Shown: positions 1-7,405, counted from the first letter of the stretch. The stretch is DNA of 10,028 bases from CAZALT01 sp964485515 (GCA_964485515.1 CAZALT010000134.1:1-10028), one strand, 5' to 3'. Numbers and translations are program-made. Notes: generated by a model not told the origin, from the letters alone.

Positions 1-1351
1 CCGACTGCGTGTGGCGCTTGCCGATGGCGACGCAGTTCTTGGCCAGCTCGGCGATACCGAGGGTGTCCTCGTCGGTCTCGGTGGGCAGCCCGGTGAGGAA
101 GTACAGCTTCACCCGGCGCCAACCCTGCGAGAACGCGGATTCGACCGCCTCGTACAGATCTTCCTCGCGGATGAGCTTGTTGATGACCTGACGCATGCGC
201 CACGTGCCCGCTTCGGGGGCGAAGGTCAGCCCGGTGCGCCGGGCTCGCTGGAGCTGGGTGGCGATGCCCACGGTGAAGGCGTCGACACGGAGGCTCGGCA
301 GCGAGACCGACACCTGCTGGTTGTTCACGTCGGTGTCGATGACGTCGCGCACCACGTCCTCGACGTCGCTGTAGTCCGCCGTGGACAACGAGGTGAGGGC
401 GACCTCGTCGTAGCCGGTCCGTCGGATGCCCTCGGTGACCATGGTGCGCACCTGGTCGGCGGGGCGCTCACGTACCGGGCGGGTGATCATGCCGGCCTGG
501 CAGAAGCGACACCCGCGGGTGCAGCCCCGGAAGACCTCGACGTTGAGGCGGTCGTGCACGACCTCGGTGAGCGGCACGAGCTGGTTCTTGGGGTACGGCC
601 AGTCGCCGAGGTCGGCGATGGTCCGCTTCTCCACGAGCTCGGGGACCTCGGCGAAGCGCGGGACGGCGGGCAGCAGCGAGCCGTCGTCGTCGTAGCTCAC
701 GTCGTAGAGGGACGGGACGTACACCCCGGGGACCTGGGCCAGTCCGCGCAGCAGCTGCTCGCGGCTGTCGGGGGCGGTACCCGACACCTCCAAGCCTGCC
801 TTCCATGCGGCGATGACCTCGCTCATCTCGCCGACGGCTTCCTCGCCGTCGCCGAGCACGACGGCGTCGAGGAAGTCGGCCAACGGCTCAGGGTTGTAGG
901 TGCAGTGACCGCCGGCGATCACCAGCGGGTGATCAACACCGCGCGCCGCGCTGCGCACGGGTACACCGGCGAGGTCCACGCAGTTGAGGACGTTCGTGTA
1001 GACGAGCTCGGCCGACAGGTTGAACGCGAGGACGTCGAAGTCACCCGCGGCACGGTGCGTGTCCACCGAGAACAGCGGCAGCTCGCGGGCGCGCAGCAGC
1101 TCTTCGAGGTCGACCCATGGGGCGTAGGACCGTTCCGCCAGCGCATCGGAGCGCTCGTTCAGGATCTCGTAGAGGATCTGCAGTCCCTGGTTGGGAAGGC
1201 CGATCTCGTAGGTGTCCGGGTAGATGAGCAGCCAGTTGACCTTGGCCGGGTCGGGCTGGGGTGACTGGGCGCCGTCTTCGAGGCCGATGTAGCGAGCAGG
1301 TTTCTGGACCTTTGCCAGCAGAGGTTCCAGCTGGGACCAAAGATCATGCAT
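1..1351 (-). CDS. TIGR03960-type B12-binding-like radical SAM protein (5' part, runs off left edge)
   Basis: Partial gene: 450 codons are present and the C-terminus lies beyond position 1. The N-terminus (MHDLWSQLEPLL, then PARYIG) is typical of the TIGR03960 family. A B12-binding-like Rossmann region follows, with a GGHCTYNPEP motif at residues 147-156 and GDGE at 167-170. The radical SAM core has the CxxxCxxC cluster motif at C277, C281 and C284, which should ligate a 4Fe-4S cluster for S-adenosylmethionine cleavage. The substrate of this family is, to my knowledge, not established. In Actinobacteria it commonly sits next to a DUF2344 (TIGR03936) partner and upstream of rne-rplU-rpmA. The ATG at 1351 is chosen because family homology begins there and no in-frame start precedes it nearby. 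No Shine-Dalgarno sequence is visible. A 234-bp spacer separates it from rodA, so it may have its own promoter. Family call is secure; function is not. Confidence 0.93.
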   Translation of the reverse strand, partial: MHDLWSQLEPLLAKVQKPARYIGLEDGAQSPQPDPAKVNWLLIYPDTYEIGLPNQGLQILYEILNERSDALAERSYAPWVDLEELLRARELPLFSVDTHRAAGDFDVLAFNLSAELVYTNVLNCVDLAGVPVRSAARGVDHPLVIAGGHCTYNPEPLADFLDAVVLGDGEEAVGEMSEVIAAWKAGLEVSGTAPDSREQLLRGLAQVPGVYVPSLYDVSYDDDGSLLPAVPRFAEVPELVEKRTIADLGDWPYPKNQLVPLTEVVHDRLNVEVFRGCTRGCRFCQAGMITRPVRERPADQVRTMVTEGIRRTGYDEVALTSLSTADYSDVEDVVRDVIDTDVNNQQVSVSLPSLRVDAFTVGIATQLQRARRTGLTFAPEAGTWRMRQVINKLIREEDLYEAVESAFSQGWRRVKLYFLTGLPTETDEDTLGIAELAKNCVAIGKRHTQS

Positions 1352-1585
1352 GTGCGGTGAATGGTACCGAACGGGCAGGTGAACTCGCGAACCCTCGGGG
1401 TTTCGGGCTCGGTCAGCTCGGTCGCTGCGCTCCCTCGCTGACCTCCCCCGAGTTCCTGGAGGGGCGGCTTCGCCGCTCTCTTCTTGGACTCCTCACGGCA
1501 AGCCGCTCGATCGACGCCGGGGGCCGAGCCCCCGGACCCCCGCTCCTGGCGCGACTGCCCGCCCCGCCCAACGAGCGTCGGTGAA
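1352..1585. repeat. Palindrome-rich intergenic spacer between rodA and the radical SAM gene
   Basis: No gene is supported in these 234 bp. The segment holds several inverted repeats: a 7-bp pair at 1381-1387 and 1449-1455 enclosing a 7-bp pair at 1411-1417 and 1437-1443 (GGTCAGC/GCTGACC); a compact GCGGC-TTC-GCCGC hairpin at 1464-1476; and an 8-bp stem with 3-nt loop at 1517-1535 (CCGGGGGC-CGA-GCCCCCGG). The composition, with runs such as GGTCGCTGCGCTCCCTCGCTGACC, resembles intergenic repeats dispersed in some high-GC actinobacterial genomes; that resemblance is from memory and untested. It could terminate the rodA transcript, act as a processing site, or be a non-autonomous repeat element. 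Confidence 0.55.
1517..1535 (-). terminator. Candidate rodA terminator hairpin (no U-tract)
   Basis: This is a perfect 8-bp G/C stem (CCGGGGGC/GCCCCCGG) with a 3-nt CGA loop, 50 nt downstream of the rodA stop codon. No T-tract follows on the minus strand, so it is not a classical intrinsic terminator. Actinobacterial terminators often lack U-tails, which is why it is listed, but at low confidence. Confidence 0.35.
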
Positions 1586-2785
1586 CTACCGGAACCGGCG
1601 CATGTGGACATTCATCACCAGGCCGAGCGAGGCGAATGTCACGATCACGCTGGTGCCGCCATAGGAGACGAGGGGCAACGGGATGCCGGTCACCGGCATG
1701 ATGCCCATGGTCATGCCGACGTTCTCGAACACCTGGAAGGTGAACATGGCGAGCACCCCGGCGCAGTACAACGTGCCGAGCTGATCGCGCGATATCCCCG
1801 CGGTTCGCCAGATCCTCCACATGATCACGCCGTACAGCCCGAGCACCGTGGCCGCGCCCATGAACCCCAGCTCCTCGCCCACCGCGGTGAAGATGAAGTC
1901 GGTCTGCTGCTCGGGCACGAAGCCGAGCTGGGTCTGGGTCCCCTCGAAGAGCCCTTCGCCGACGACCCGGCCGTTGGCGATGGCGATCTTGCTCTGGTCG
2001 ACGTTGAGGCGGGTGTCGAGCTGCGCCCGGGTGGCGTTCTCGATCGAGCTGTCGGACTCGAGGAAGGTCGTGAGCCGGGCGACCTGGTACTCCTTGAGGA
2101 CCCCCGAGTTCAAGGCCAGCACGACCCCGACCAGGCCGATCACGCTCAGGGCCAGGATGTAGCGCCCGCGCAACCCACCCACGAGCAGCATCCCCAGCAC
2201 GATCGACACGAGCACCAGCACCGTTCCCAGGTCGGGCTGCAGCAAGATGAGGCCCATCGGCGCGCCGGTGACGACCAGCAGGATGCCGAGCCGCTTGAGG
2301 TCGAGGTCGGCCGCCCACTCGGCCAGGAGCGCGCCGAGCACGACGATCACCGCGAACTTGGCGAACTCGGACGGTTGGAGCGATATGGGCCCGAGGTCGA
2401 ACCAGGCCTGCGCGCCGTTGACGTCGCTGCCGAGCGGCGAGAGCACCAGGACGAGCAGCAGCATCGCCCCGCCGTACAGCAGCCACGCCCAGTCGCGGAT
2501 CCGGTGGTAGTCGATCAGCGCCACGACCCCCATGACCACGACGCCGATCCCGACGAAGAGGGTCTGGCGCACGAGGAAGCTGACCTGGGGCGTGTCTCCC
2601 GAACCGCGCGTGGCGGAGAACACCATGAGGATCCCGAGCCCGGCCAGAGCGAGGCTGCACACCAGCAGGACCGGGTCGATGTGGCGCAGCGGAGCGGACA
2701 GGTCCCCACGGCTCCGATCGCGTCCGAGCACCGACTGGCTTCCGCCGAAGCCCGAGTTGGCACGCGTCGACGACGTGATCGCCAC
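1586..2785 (-). CDS. rodA: RodA, SEDS-family peptidoglycan glycosyltransferase
   Basis: This is a 399-residue polytopic membrane protein of the FtsW/RodA/SpoVE (SEDS) family, which polymerises lipid II into glycan strands during cell elongation. Family signatures are clear: QPSEFAK at 137-143, QPDLGT at 183-188, PEQQTDFIF at 291-299 with the conserved acidic residue D296, EELGF at 304-308, and YGGTS at 375-379 near the C-terminus. About ten hydrophobic segments follow a hydrophilic N-terminal stretch of about 35 residues. The frame stays open far upstream, but the GTG at 2785 is preferred: it overlaps the mrdA TAG stop by one base (TAGTG), with GGGGA about nine bases before it. The RodA-PBP2 pairing is the classical SEDS-bPBP complex. 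Rod-type elongation context argues for RodA rather than FtsW. Confidence 0.96.
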   Translation of the reverse strand: MAITSSTRANSGFGGSQSVLGRDRSRGDLSAPLRHIDPVLLVCSLALAGLGILMVFSATRGSGDTPQVSFLVRQTLFVGIGVVVMGVVALIDYHRIRDWAWLLYGGAMLLLVLVLSPLGSDVNGAQAWFDLGPISLQPSEFAKFAVIVVLGALLAEWAADLDLKRLGILLVVTGAPMGLILLQPDLGTVLVLVSIVLGMLLVGGLRGRYILALSVIGLVGVVLALNSGVLKEYQVARLTTFLESDSSIENATRAQLDTRLNVDQSKIAIANGRVVGEGLFEGTQTQLGFVPEQQTDFIFTAVGEELGFMGAATVLGLYGVIMWRIWRTAGISRDQLGTLYCAGVLAMFTFQVFENVGMTMGIMPVTGIPLPLVSYGGTSVIVTFASLGLVMNVHMRRFR

Positions 2786-4812
2786 TACTCGGTCCCCGTC
2801 GCGATGTCGGCGGCCGCAGTCTGGTTCTGCCCGGACGTCTGCTCGTAGATCCGCCTCACGACGGGGGCTCCGCCCGACGAGCCGTTGCCGGACTCCTCGA
2901 GGATGGCGGCCGCCGCGTACTGGGGGTTGCCGACCGGAGCGAAGGCCGCGAACCACGACGAGTCGACCTTGCCTTGGACCTGGGCCGTACCGGTCTTTCC
3001 CGCCACCGGGTACATGGACAGGTCGAAGCCGTCGAAGACGTCCACCGCCGTACCCTTCGGCGAACGAGACGCGACCACACCTTCGAGCCCGGAGGTGACG
3101 GCCTCGATGTACTCCGGCGTCAACGCGATGTGCCGCACGACCACCGGCGAGACCTCTTCGACGACGCCTTGAGGCTCCGTCGTCGATGTCGGCGGGGCCA
3201 GGACCCGCCACACCACCTGCGGCTCGTACACGGTGCCGCCGTTGGCAAGCGTGGCATACGCGTTGGCGAGCTGGAGCGGGGTGACGAGCAGGTTTCCCTG
3301 ACCGATGGCCATGGAGATGTTGTCGCCGGGCTGCCAGTACGGGGTGCCGTACTTCTGGTCCTCGGCGGACATCGCGTTGAACAGGTTCTCCTTCCATGTG
3401 CGGTCGGGAACCACGCCGGCACGCTCACCAGGGATCGGGACCCCGGTCAGCGATCCGAAACCGAACTCGCGATACCCGTCCTGCTGGGCGTTCGAACCGA
3501 GCTGGCCCTCACCCGTGCCCTCCCTGAGCCAGAAGAGATCGCCGAGTCGGTAGAAGTAGAAGTCGCTGGACACCGTGAGCGCGCTCGACAGGTTGACGTT
3601 GCCGTGGCGCGCTTCCTCGGCGTTCGCCCATGTCTTCTCGTCGTTGGCCCGCTCGTAGATGCCATCGTCGTACACGGTGTCGCTGGGTGCGACGAGGCCC
3701 GATCGCATCGCGGTGTACCCCGTGAAGGGCTTGAACGTCGATCCGGGCGCGTACAGGCCCTGGACGGCCCGGTTGAGCAAGGGGCGGACGGGGTCGTCGC
3801 GCAGCGCGTAGTAGCGGCTGGTGCTGATGCCGTTGACGAACTCCGACGGGTCATAGGTCGGGTAGGACGCCATCGCCCGCACGGCACCGCTGGCCGGGTC
3901 GACCACGACGGCGGAGCCCGCCGGCGCCGCCGCCTGCATCCGGAAGCGCCTGTTGCCCTCGAACACCGTTTGCCAGGTGCCTCGTTGGCGGTCGAGCGTC
4001 TCGACCAGCGCCTGCTCCGTGGTCCGCTGGAGGTCCAGGTCCAGCGTCAGCTGGACGTCGTTGCCCGGGACGGGTGCGGTGTAGGAGACGGTGCGCACCG
4101 GATCGCCGTCGGCGTCGACCTCGATCACCCGCTGGCCAGGCGTGCCGCGCAGTTGGGCCTCGTAGGCAGCCTCGACGCCCTCCTTGCCGATCTCCGAGTT
4201 CGGTTGGTACGGCTTCGCGTTCTCCTTGGGCTCGTCCTTGGTGCCCTGCTTCGCCTCGTACTCGGTCTCGTTGATGGGCCCGACGGTGCCGATGAGGTGG
4301 GCGGCGATGGGCCCCTCGGGGTACGACCGCACCGACGAGCGCACCACCGTGATGCTGGGGAACTCCTCGGACCGCTCGGCGATGTAGACCATGAGCGCCT
4401 CGGGGACATCGATGGCGACGGGGACCGGCTGGAGGATGTCGAACTGGTTGTCGTTGATCGCCTCGTCGACGTCGGCGACCTTGGTCGGCACCCCGAAGTC
4501 GGTGATGGTGGTGGCGATCTTCAGCTTGAGCGCCTCGGCCTGCGCCTCGGCCAACACGTTGAAGGCAGGGCGGTCCATCTTCACGACCAGCGATGTGCGG
4601 TTGTCGACCAGGACCTTGCCGCTGCGGTCGAGGATGCGGCCGCGGGGCGCCTCTTCGGTGATGGTGCGCGTCTTGTTCTGCTGGGCTTGGAGCTGGAATT
4701 GCGGCGCCTCCATGACCTGGAGGTAGTAGAGCCGAGCGAAGAGCGCGCCGAAGAGCGACACGGCGACAAGGCCGAGGATGCTCAGTCGGAGGCGGGTAGA
4801 GGCTTCTTCCAC
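2785..4812 (-). CDS. mrdA: Penicillin-binding protein 2 (class B PBP, elongasome transpeptidase)
   Basis: This 675-residue peptidoglycan DD-transpeptidase crosslinks glycan made by RodA during lateral-wall growth. One N-terminal membrane segment (about residues 8-30) anchors it. The PBP dimerisation/pedestal region follows, with APRGRILDRSG at 55-65. The transpeptidase domain carries the catalytic PGSTFK motif (S358, K361), an SSD motif at 415-417 (SxD rather than SxN is normal for PBP2), and KTGT at 606-609. The C-terminus is short, with no PASTA domains, which argues against a FtsI or PknB-linked PBP. The predicted start is a GTG at 4812, because the hydrophobic anchor begins soon after and no better in-frame start is near; no clear Shine-Dalgarno sequence precedes it. 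It lies 123 nt after mreD and overlaps rodA by one base. The name pbpA is also used in Actinobacteria. Confidence 0.96.
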   Translation of the reverse strand: MEEASTRLRLSILGLVAVSLFGALFARLYYLQVMEAPQFQLQAQQNKTRTITEEAPRGRILDRSGKVLVDNRTSLVVKMDRPAFNVLAEAQAEALKLKIATTITDFGVPTKVADVDEAINDNQFDILQPVPVAIDVPEALMVYIAERSEEFPSITVVRSSVRSYPEGPIAAHLIGTVGPINETEYEAKQGTKDEPKENAKPYQPNSEIGKEGVEAAYEAQLRGTPGQRVIEVDADGDPVRTVSYTAPVPGNDVQLTLDLDLQRTTEQALVETLDRQRGTWQTVFEGNRRFRMQAAAPAGSAVVVDPASGAVRAMASYPTYDPSEFVNGISTSRYYALRDDPVRPLLNRAVQGLYAPGSTFKPFTGYTAMRSGLVAPSDTVYDDGIYERANDEKTWANAEEARHGNVNLSSALTVSSDFYFYRLGDLFWLREGTGEGQLGSNAQQDGYREFGFGSLTGVPIPGERAGVVPDRTWKENLFNAMSAEDQKYGTPYWQPGDNISMAIGQGNLLVTPLQLANAYATLANGGTVYEPQVVWRVLAPPTSTTEPQGVVEEVSPVVVRHIALTPEYIEAVTSGLEGVVASRSPKGTAVDVFDGFDLSMYPVAGKTGTAQVQGKVDSSWFAAFAPVGNPQYAAAAILEESGNGSSGGAPVVRRIYEQTSGQNQTAAADIATGTE

Positions 4813-4816
4813 AGGT

Positions 4817-4933
4817 TCAGCGAGGTTGGGGTGCCAGCATGAGGGGGGCGGGCGCGTCGGGAGGACCGCCGGGTCCAGTTGACCACGGACGGCGGCCGAT
4901 GTGCCCGCGGGGAACCAGGATCACCGACGACAT
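4817..4933 (-). CDS. Possible 38-residue ORF bridging the mreD-mrdA gap
   Basis: An ATG lies two bases after the mreD stop (TGA-TC-ATG). Its frame stays open for 38 codons and ends in TGA four bases before the mrdA GTG, so it fills almost the whole gap. The predicted peptide begins MSSVILVPRG and becomes rich in proline, glycine and arginine, with no membrane segment or motif that I recognise. About 74% of its third positions are G or C. A coupled small gene or translational relay into mrdA is possible; a chance ORF in GC-rich DNA is equally plausible. The ATG also has an in-frame open extension upstream within mreD, so it is not a clean isolated ORF. Confidence 0.18.
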   Translation of the reverse strand: MSSVILVPRGHIGRRPWSTGPGGPPDAPAPLMLAPQPR

Positions 4934-4935
4934 GA

Positions 4936-5442
4936 TCAACGGAGGGTGGGCCGGAGCTCGCGCTCGTCGCGCCAGACCCAACGCATGACCCGGAGGTAGA
5001 GGGGCGCGAGCATCGCGCCAAATACAGCTACCACGACGACGATCACGACCAGGCGCGCTTCGAGCACTCGGGCACGACCCAGCACCCAGGCCGAAAGTGC
5101 GTAGGCGACGACACCGAGGGCGCACATCCCCGCGGCGAGCACGGGCGGGAACAGGCGATTCGATCGCAGCACCATCCCTTCAGCTCGACCGCTCAGGTAC
5201 CCGATCCCCCCATACACCAACGCCGCGAGCCCCAAAGGCGTCTGGGACAACAGGTCGAGGGTGAGCCCCGCGAAGAAGCCGACGATGGCCCCACGTTCGG
5301 GTCCGCACGCCATCCCACCTGCGACGGCCAGGACCAGGAAGAGATCGGCCGCGGCGCCGTCGATGCGCAACTGGGAGAAGACGCCCCACTGGAGCACCGC
5401 GGTCGAGGCGAGGACCAGAGCGAAGCGCAGCACGGGCTTCAT
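4936..5442 (-). CDS. mreD: Rod shape-determining protein MreD
   Basis: This 168-residue integral membrane protein has about five or six hydrophobic segments (roughly 5-22, 31-46, 51-66, 69-83, 98-122 and 129-151). The conserved MreD stretch GFFAGLTLDLLSQTPLG at residues 55-71, with G59 and D63, supports the family. MreD bridges MreC and the RodA-PBP2 synthase in the elongasome. The length is typical. The ATG at 5442 starts one base after the mreC TGA, with a GGCGGG sequence just upstream inside the mreC end, so translation is probably coupled. MreD is poorly conserved in sequence, so part of the certainty comes from its place between mreC and mrdA. Confidence 0.93.
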   Translation of the reverse strand: MKPVLRFALVLASTAVLQWGVFSQLRIDGAAADLFLVLAVAGGMACGPERGAIVGFFAGLTLDLLSQTPLGLAALVYGGIGYLSGRAEGMVLRSNRLFPPVLAAGMCALGVVAYALSAWVLGRARVLEARLVVIVVVVAVFGAMLAPLYLRVMRWVWRDERELRPTLR

Positions 5443-5443
5443 G

Positions 5444-6280
5444 TCACCCGCCGATCACCGGGGCCTGCCACAGCACGACCGTGACGTAGGTGAGGTCCGA
5501 CACGTCGGCCGACATCTGGATGTCGAGCGAACGCTCGAGCGACGACGGCTGGTCGCTCACCGCCGACAGCGTGCCGATCGGGATTCCCTGCGGGTACGGG
5601 CTGCCGAGCGTGCCGCTCGTGACCAACAGCTGCTCGGGGTGGACGTTGCCGGTGACATCGACCGTCCCGCGCAGTCCACCCCCGTCGGAGACCCCCGAGA
5701 GCACGCCCTGCACGTTGGATCCGACCGCGGTGAACCCCACGGCGAAGTCGCCGCTCGTCAGCAGCTCGACGGTCGCGCTGCTCGGCGACGTCTGCACGAC
5801 ACGGCCGATGAGTCCTTTGCCCGTGACCACCGGCATGTCGACCGCGATCCCCGAGCTCTCGCCCTTGTCGATCGTGATGGTGGTGTCGAAGTTGCTGATG
5901 GATCCCCCGACGACTCGAGCCTGGACCGTCTCCACGTCACCGAGGTACTCGATGCGGGCCTGTTCGAGCAGCCGGCGGTTCGATTCCTTCGCCACCTCAC
6001 CGCTGGTGACCTGACCTTCGAGGTCGTCGATCTGGCGGCGCAGCTCCTCGTTCTCCTTCGCCAGGTCGCGCTGGTCGAACGCACCCGACCACGCATCGCC
6101 AACCGGCTCGAAGACGTTGCCGAAGAAGTCGCCCACCGGCGTGAAGACGCCGAGCACCGTGCTGCGGGCGTTCTGGAGCGGACCGAACCCGCGGAAGTCG
6201 AGGGTGAGCAGTGTGATCGACGTGAGCACCAGGAGCGCCAGCGTGAACTTCGAACGCCCTGAGCGCCGGGACGAGACCAC
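5444..6280 (-). CDS. mreC: Rod shape-determining protein MreC
   Basis: This 278-residue bitopic protein has a short basic cytoplasmic N-terminus, one membrane segment (about residues 12-29), a likely coiled coil (about 70-107, KENEELRRQIDDLEGQV region) and the extracytoplasmic double beta-barrel of MreC. Family landmarks are ARVVG at 121-125, TITIDKGESSGI at 134-145, GLIGRVV at 156-162 and the LVTSGTLGSPYPQGIPIG region at 219-236. MreC contacts and activates PBP2. The start is GTG at 6280, seven bases after the mreB stop; the GTG is chosen because the basic stretch and anchor follow directly. A convincing Shine-Dalgarno sequence is not visible, so coupling to mreB translation is likely. Confidence 0.96.
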   Translation of the reverse strand: MVSSRRSGRSKFTLALLVLTSITLLTLDFRGFGPLQNARSTVLGVFTPVGDFFGNVFEPVGDAWSGAFDQRDLAKENEELRRQIDDLEGQVTSGEVAKESNRRLLEQARIEYLGDVETVQARVVGGSISNFDTTITIDKGESSGIAVDMPVVTGKGLIGRVVQTSPSSATVELLTSGDFAVGFTAVGSNVQGVLSGVSDGGGLRGTVDVTGNVHPEQLLVTSGTLGSPYPQGIPIGTLSAVSDQPSSLERSLDIQMSADVSDLTYVTVVLWQAPVIGG

Positions 6281-6287
6281 CGCGAGG

Positions 6288-7337
6288 TCAGCCGGTGACG
6301 TTTGCTGAGAACAGCACGCCCTTCAAGGCATCGAACTCCTCGAGAGACTGACCAGAGCCGATCGCCACCGCGTAGAGCGGGTTGGGGGCGATGACGATGG
6401 GCATGCCCGTCTCGTGCACGAGACGGGCATCGATGCCGTTGAGCAGGGCGCCACCACCAGCGAGGACGATGCCTTGCTCCATGATGTCGGCCGCGAGCTC
6501 GGGCGGCGTCTTGTCGAGGGTGACCTTGACGGCGTCGACGATCGCCGCGACTGGCTCGGCCAGCGCCTCGCGGATCTCGTCGGTGGACGTGACGATGGTC
6601 TTGGGAAGACCGGTGACGAGATCGCGACCGCGGATCTCGGCGTGCAGCTCCTGCTCGAGCGGCCACGCCGAGCCGAGCGCCATCTTGACCTCTTCGGCGG
6701 TTCGCTCTCCGAGGGCGAGGCTGTATTCCTTCTTGATGAAGTTGATGATGGAGTTGTCGAGCTCGTCGCCGCCGACGCGCACCGACTGGCTGGTGACGAC
6801 GCCACCGAGCGAGATGACCGCCACCTCGGTGGTGCCACCGCCGATGTCGACGATCATGTTGCCCGTCGGCTCCTGCACCGGAAGACCGGCGCCGATGGCC
6901 GCCGCCATGGGCTCCTCGATGATGTAAGCCGGCTTGCGGGCCCCGGCGAACTCGGCGGCTTCCTGCACGGCGCGCTGCTCGACAGGAGTTATGCCCGACG
7001 GCACCGCCACCACCATGCGGGGCTTGGCCCAACGCGAGCGGTGCACCTTCTGGATGAAGTAGCGGAGCATCTTCTCGCAGTAGTCGAAGTCGGCGATGAC
7101 GCCATCTTTCAACGGGCGGATGGCCTGGATGTGAGCGGGTGTGCGCCCGATCATGCGCTTGGCCTCGATGCCGACCGCGACCGGGCTGCCGTCGGTGGTG
7201 TTGATGGCGACGACCGACGGCTCGTTGAGGACGATGCCTTCGCCCCGCACGTAGATCAGGGTGTTGGCCGTACCGAGGTCGACCGCCATGTCGCGACCCA
7301 TCAACGTCGAGAGCGGCGAGAAGCTCGAGTTGGCCAT
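6288..7337 (-). CDS. mreB: Rod shape-determining protein MreB (bacterial actin)
   Basis: This 349-residue actin-like ATPase forms membrane-bound filaments that orient lateral-wall synthesis. The nucleotide-binding motifs are intact: DLGTANT at 20-26 (phosphate 1), DIGGGTTEVAV at 164-174 (phosphate 2), and AGGGALLNGI at 313-322 (adenosine motif). VPSGITPVEQRAV at 112-124 and EEPMAAAIGAG at 141-151 are also typical of MreB. The ATG at 7337 is preferred over internal ATGs (before GRDMAVDLG) because a GGAG Shine-Dalgarno sequence lies at 7346-7349 with 8-nt spacing, and related proteins carry a similar short N-terminal lead. It is the first gene of the mreBCD-mrdA-rodA cluster, with a candidate promoter about 190 bp upstream. 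Its 3' part contains a perfect 28-bp palindrome at 6403-6430. Confidence 0.98.
   Translation of the reverse strand: MANSSFSPLSTLMGRDMAVDLGTANTLIYVRGEGIVLNEPSVVAINTTDGSPVAVGIEAKRMIGRTPAHIQAIRPLKDGVIADFDYCEKMLRYFIQKVHRSRWAKPRMVVAVPSGITPVEQRAVQEAAEFAGARKPAYIIEEPMAAAIGAGLPVQEPTGNMIVDIGGGTTEVAVISLGGVVTSQSVRVGGDELDNSIINFIKKEYSLALGERTAEEVKMALGSAWPLEQELHAEIRGRDLVTGLPKTIVTSTDEIREALAEPVAAIVDAVKVTLDKTPPELAADIMEQGIVLAGGGALLNGIDARLVHETGMPIVIAPNPLYAVAIGSGQSLEEFDALKGVLFSANVTG
6403..6430. repeat. Perfect 28-bp palindrome inside mreB
   Basis: Each half-site is ATGCCCGTCTCGTG followed immediately by its exact reverse complement. It covers mreB codons for roughly D323 to M332 (DARLVHETGM), about 110 nt before the mreB stop. 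In RNA it would form a stem of about 12 bp with a tetraloop. The encoded peptide is fairly conserved in the family, so coding constraint explains part of the sequence, but not the full 14-of-14 match. Confidence 0.9.
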
Positions 7338-7362
7338 GTCAGGCGCTCCGGGGATGGCAGGG

Positions 7363-7405
7363 GGCGATCACGGGACGGGATCGATCGCCTGGGATGCGGC
7401 GATCG
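7363..7405 (-). promoter_or_regulatory. mreB leader with two mutually exclusive hairpins
   Basis: In the transcript direction the leader holds GATCGCC (7404-7398), GGCGATC (7389-7383) and GATCGCC (7369-7363). The middle copy can pair with the first (8-bp stem counting one flanking C-G pair, 8-nt loop) or with the last (7-bp stem, 13-nt loop), but not both. The downstream alternative ends about 13 nt before the GGAG Shine-Dalgarno site, so a switch affecting mreB translation is possible. No known riboswitch or leader-peptide motif is recognised. Confidence 0.4.

Noticed and set aside
550..563. A 14-bp palindrome GGTCGTGCACGACC in the radical SAM gene
   Set aside because: One or two perfect 14-bp palindromes are expected by chance per 10 kb at this GC content.
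11..1264. A 417-residue plus-strand open frame
   Set aside because: It is antisense to the radical SAM gene, whose minus-strand frame is clear (CxxxCxxC and GGHCTYNPEP). The composition is typical of a reverse-strand shadow.
1484..2848. A 454-residue plus-strand open frame rich in His, Asp and Glu
   Set aside because: It is antisense to rodA. The His/Gln/Glu/Asp-rich composition is what hydrophobic membrane-protein codons give when read in reverse.
2786..3397. A 204-residue N-terminal extension of RodA in the same frame
   Set aside because: It lies inside mrdA in a different frame, has an Arg/Gly-rich shadow composition, and a coupled GTG at the mrdA stop explains rodA initiation.
2974..4842. 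A 622-residue open frame on the plus strand opposite mrdA
   Set aside because: It is the antisense shadow of a GC-rich gene. The minus-strand frame carries complete PBP2 motifs, while this frame gives an Arg/Val/Gly/Asp-rich sequence with no domain.
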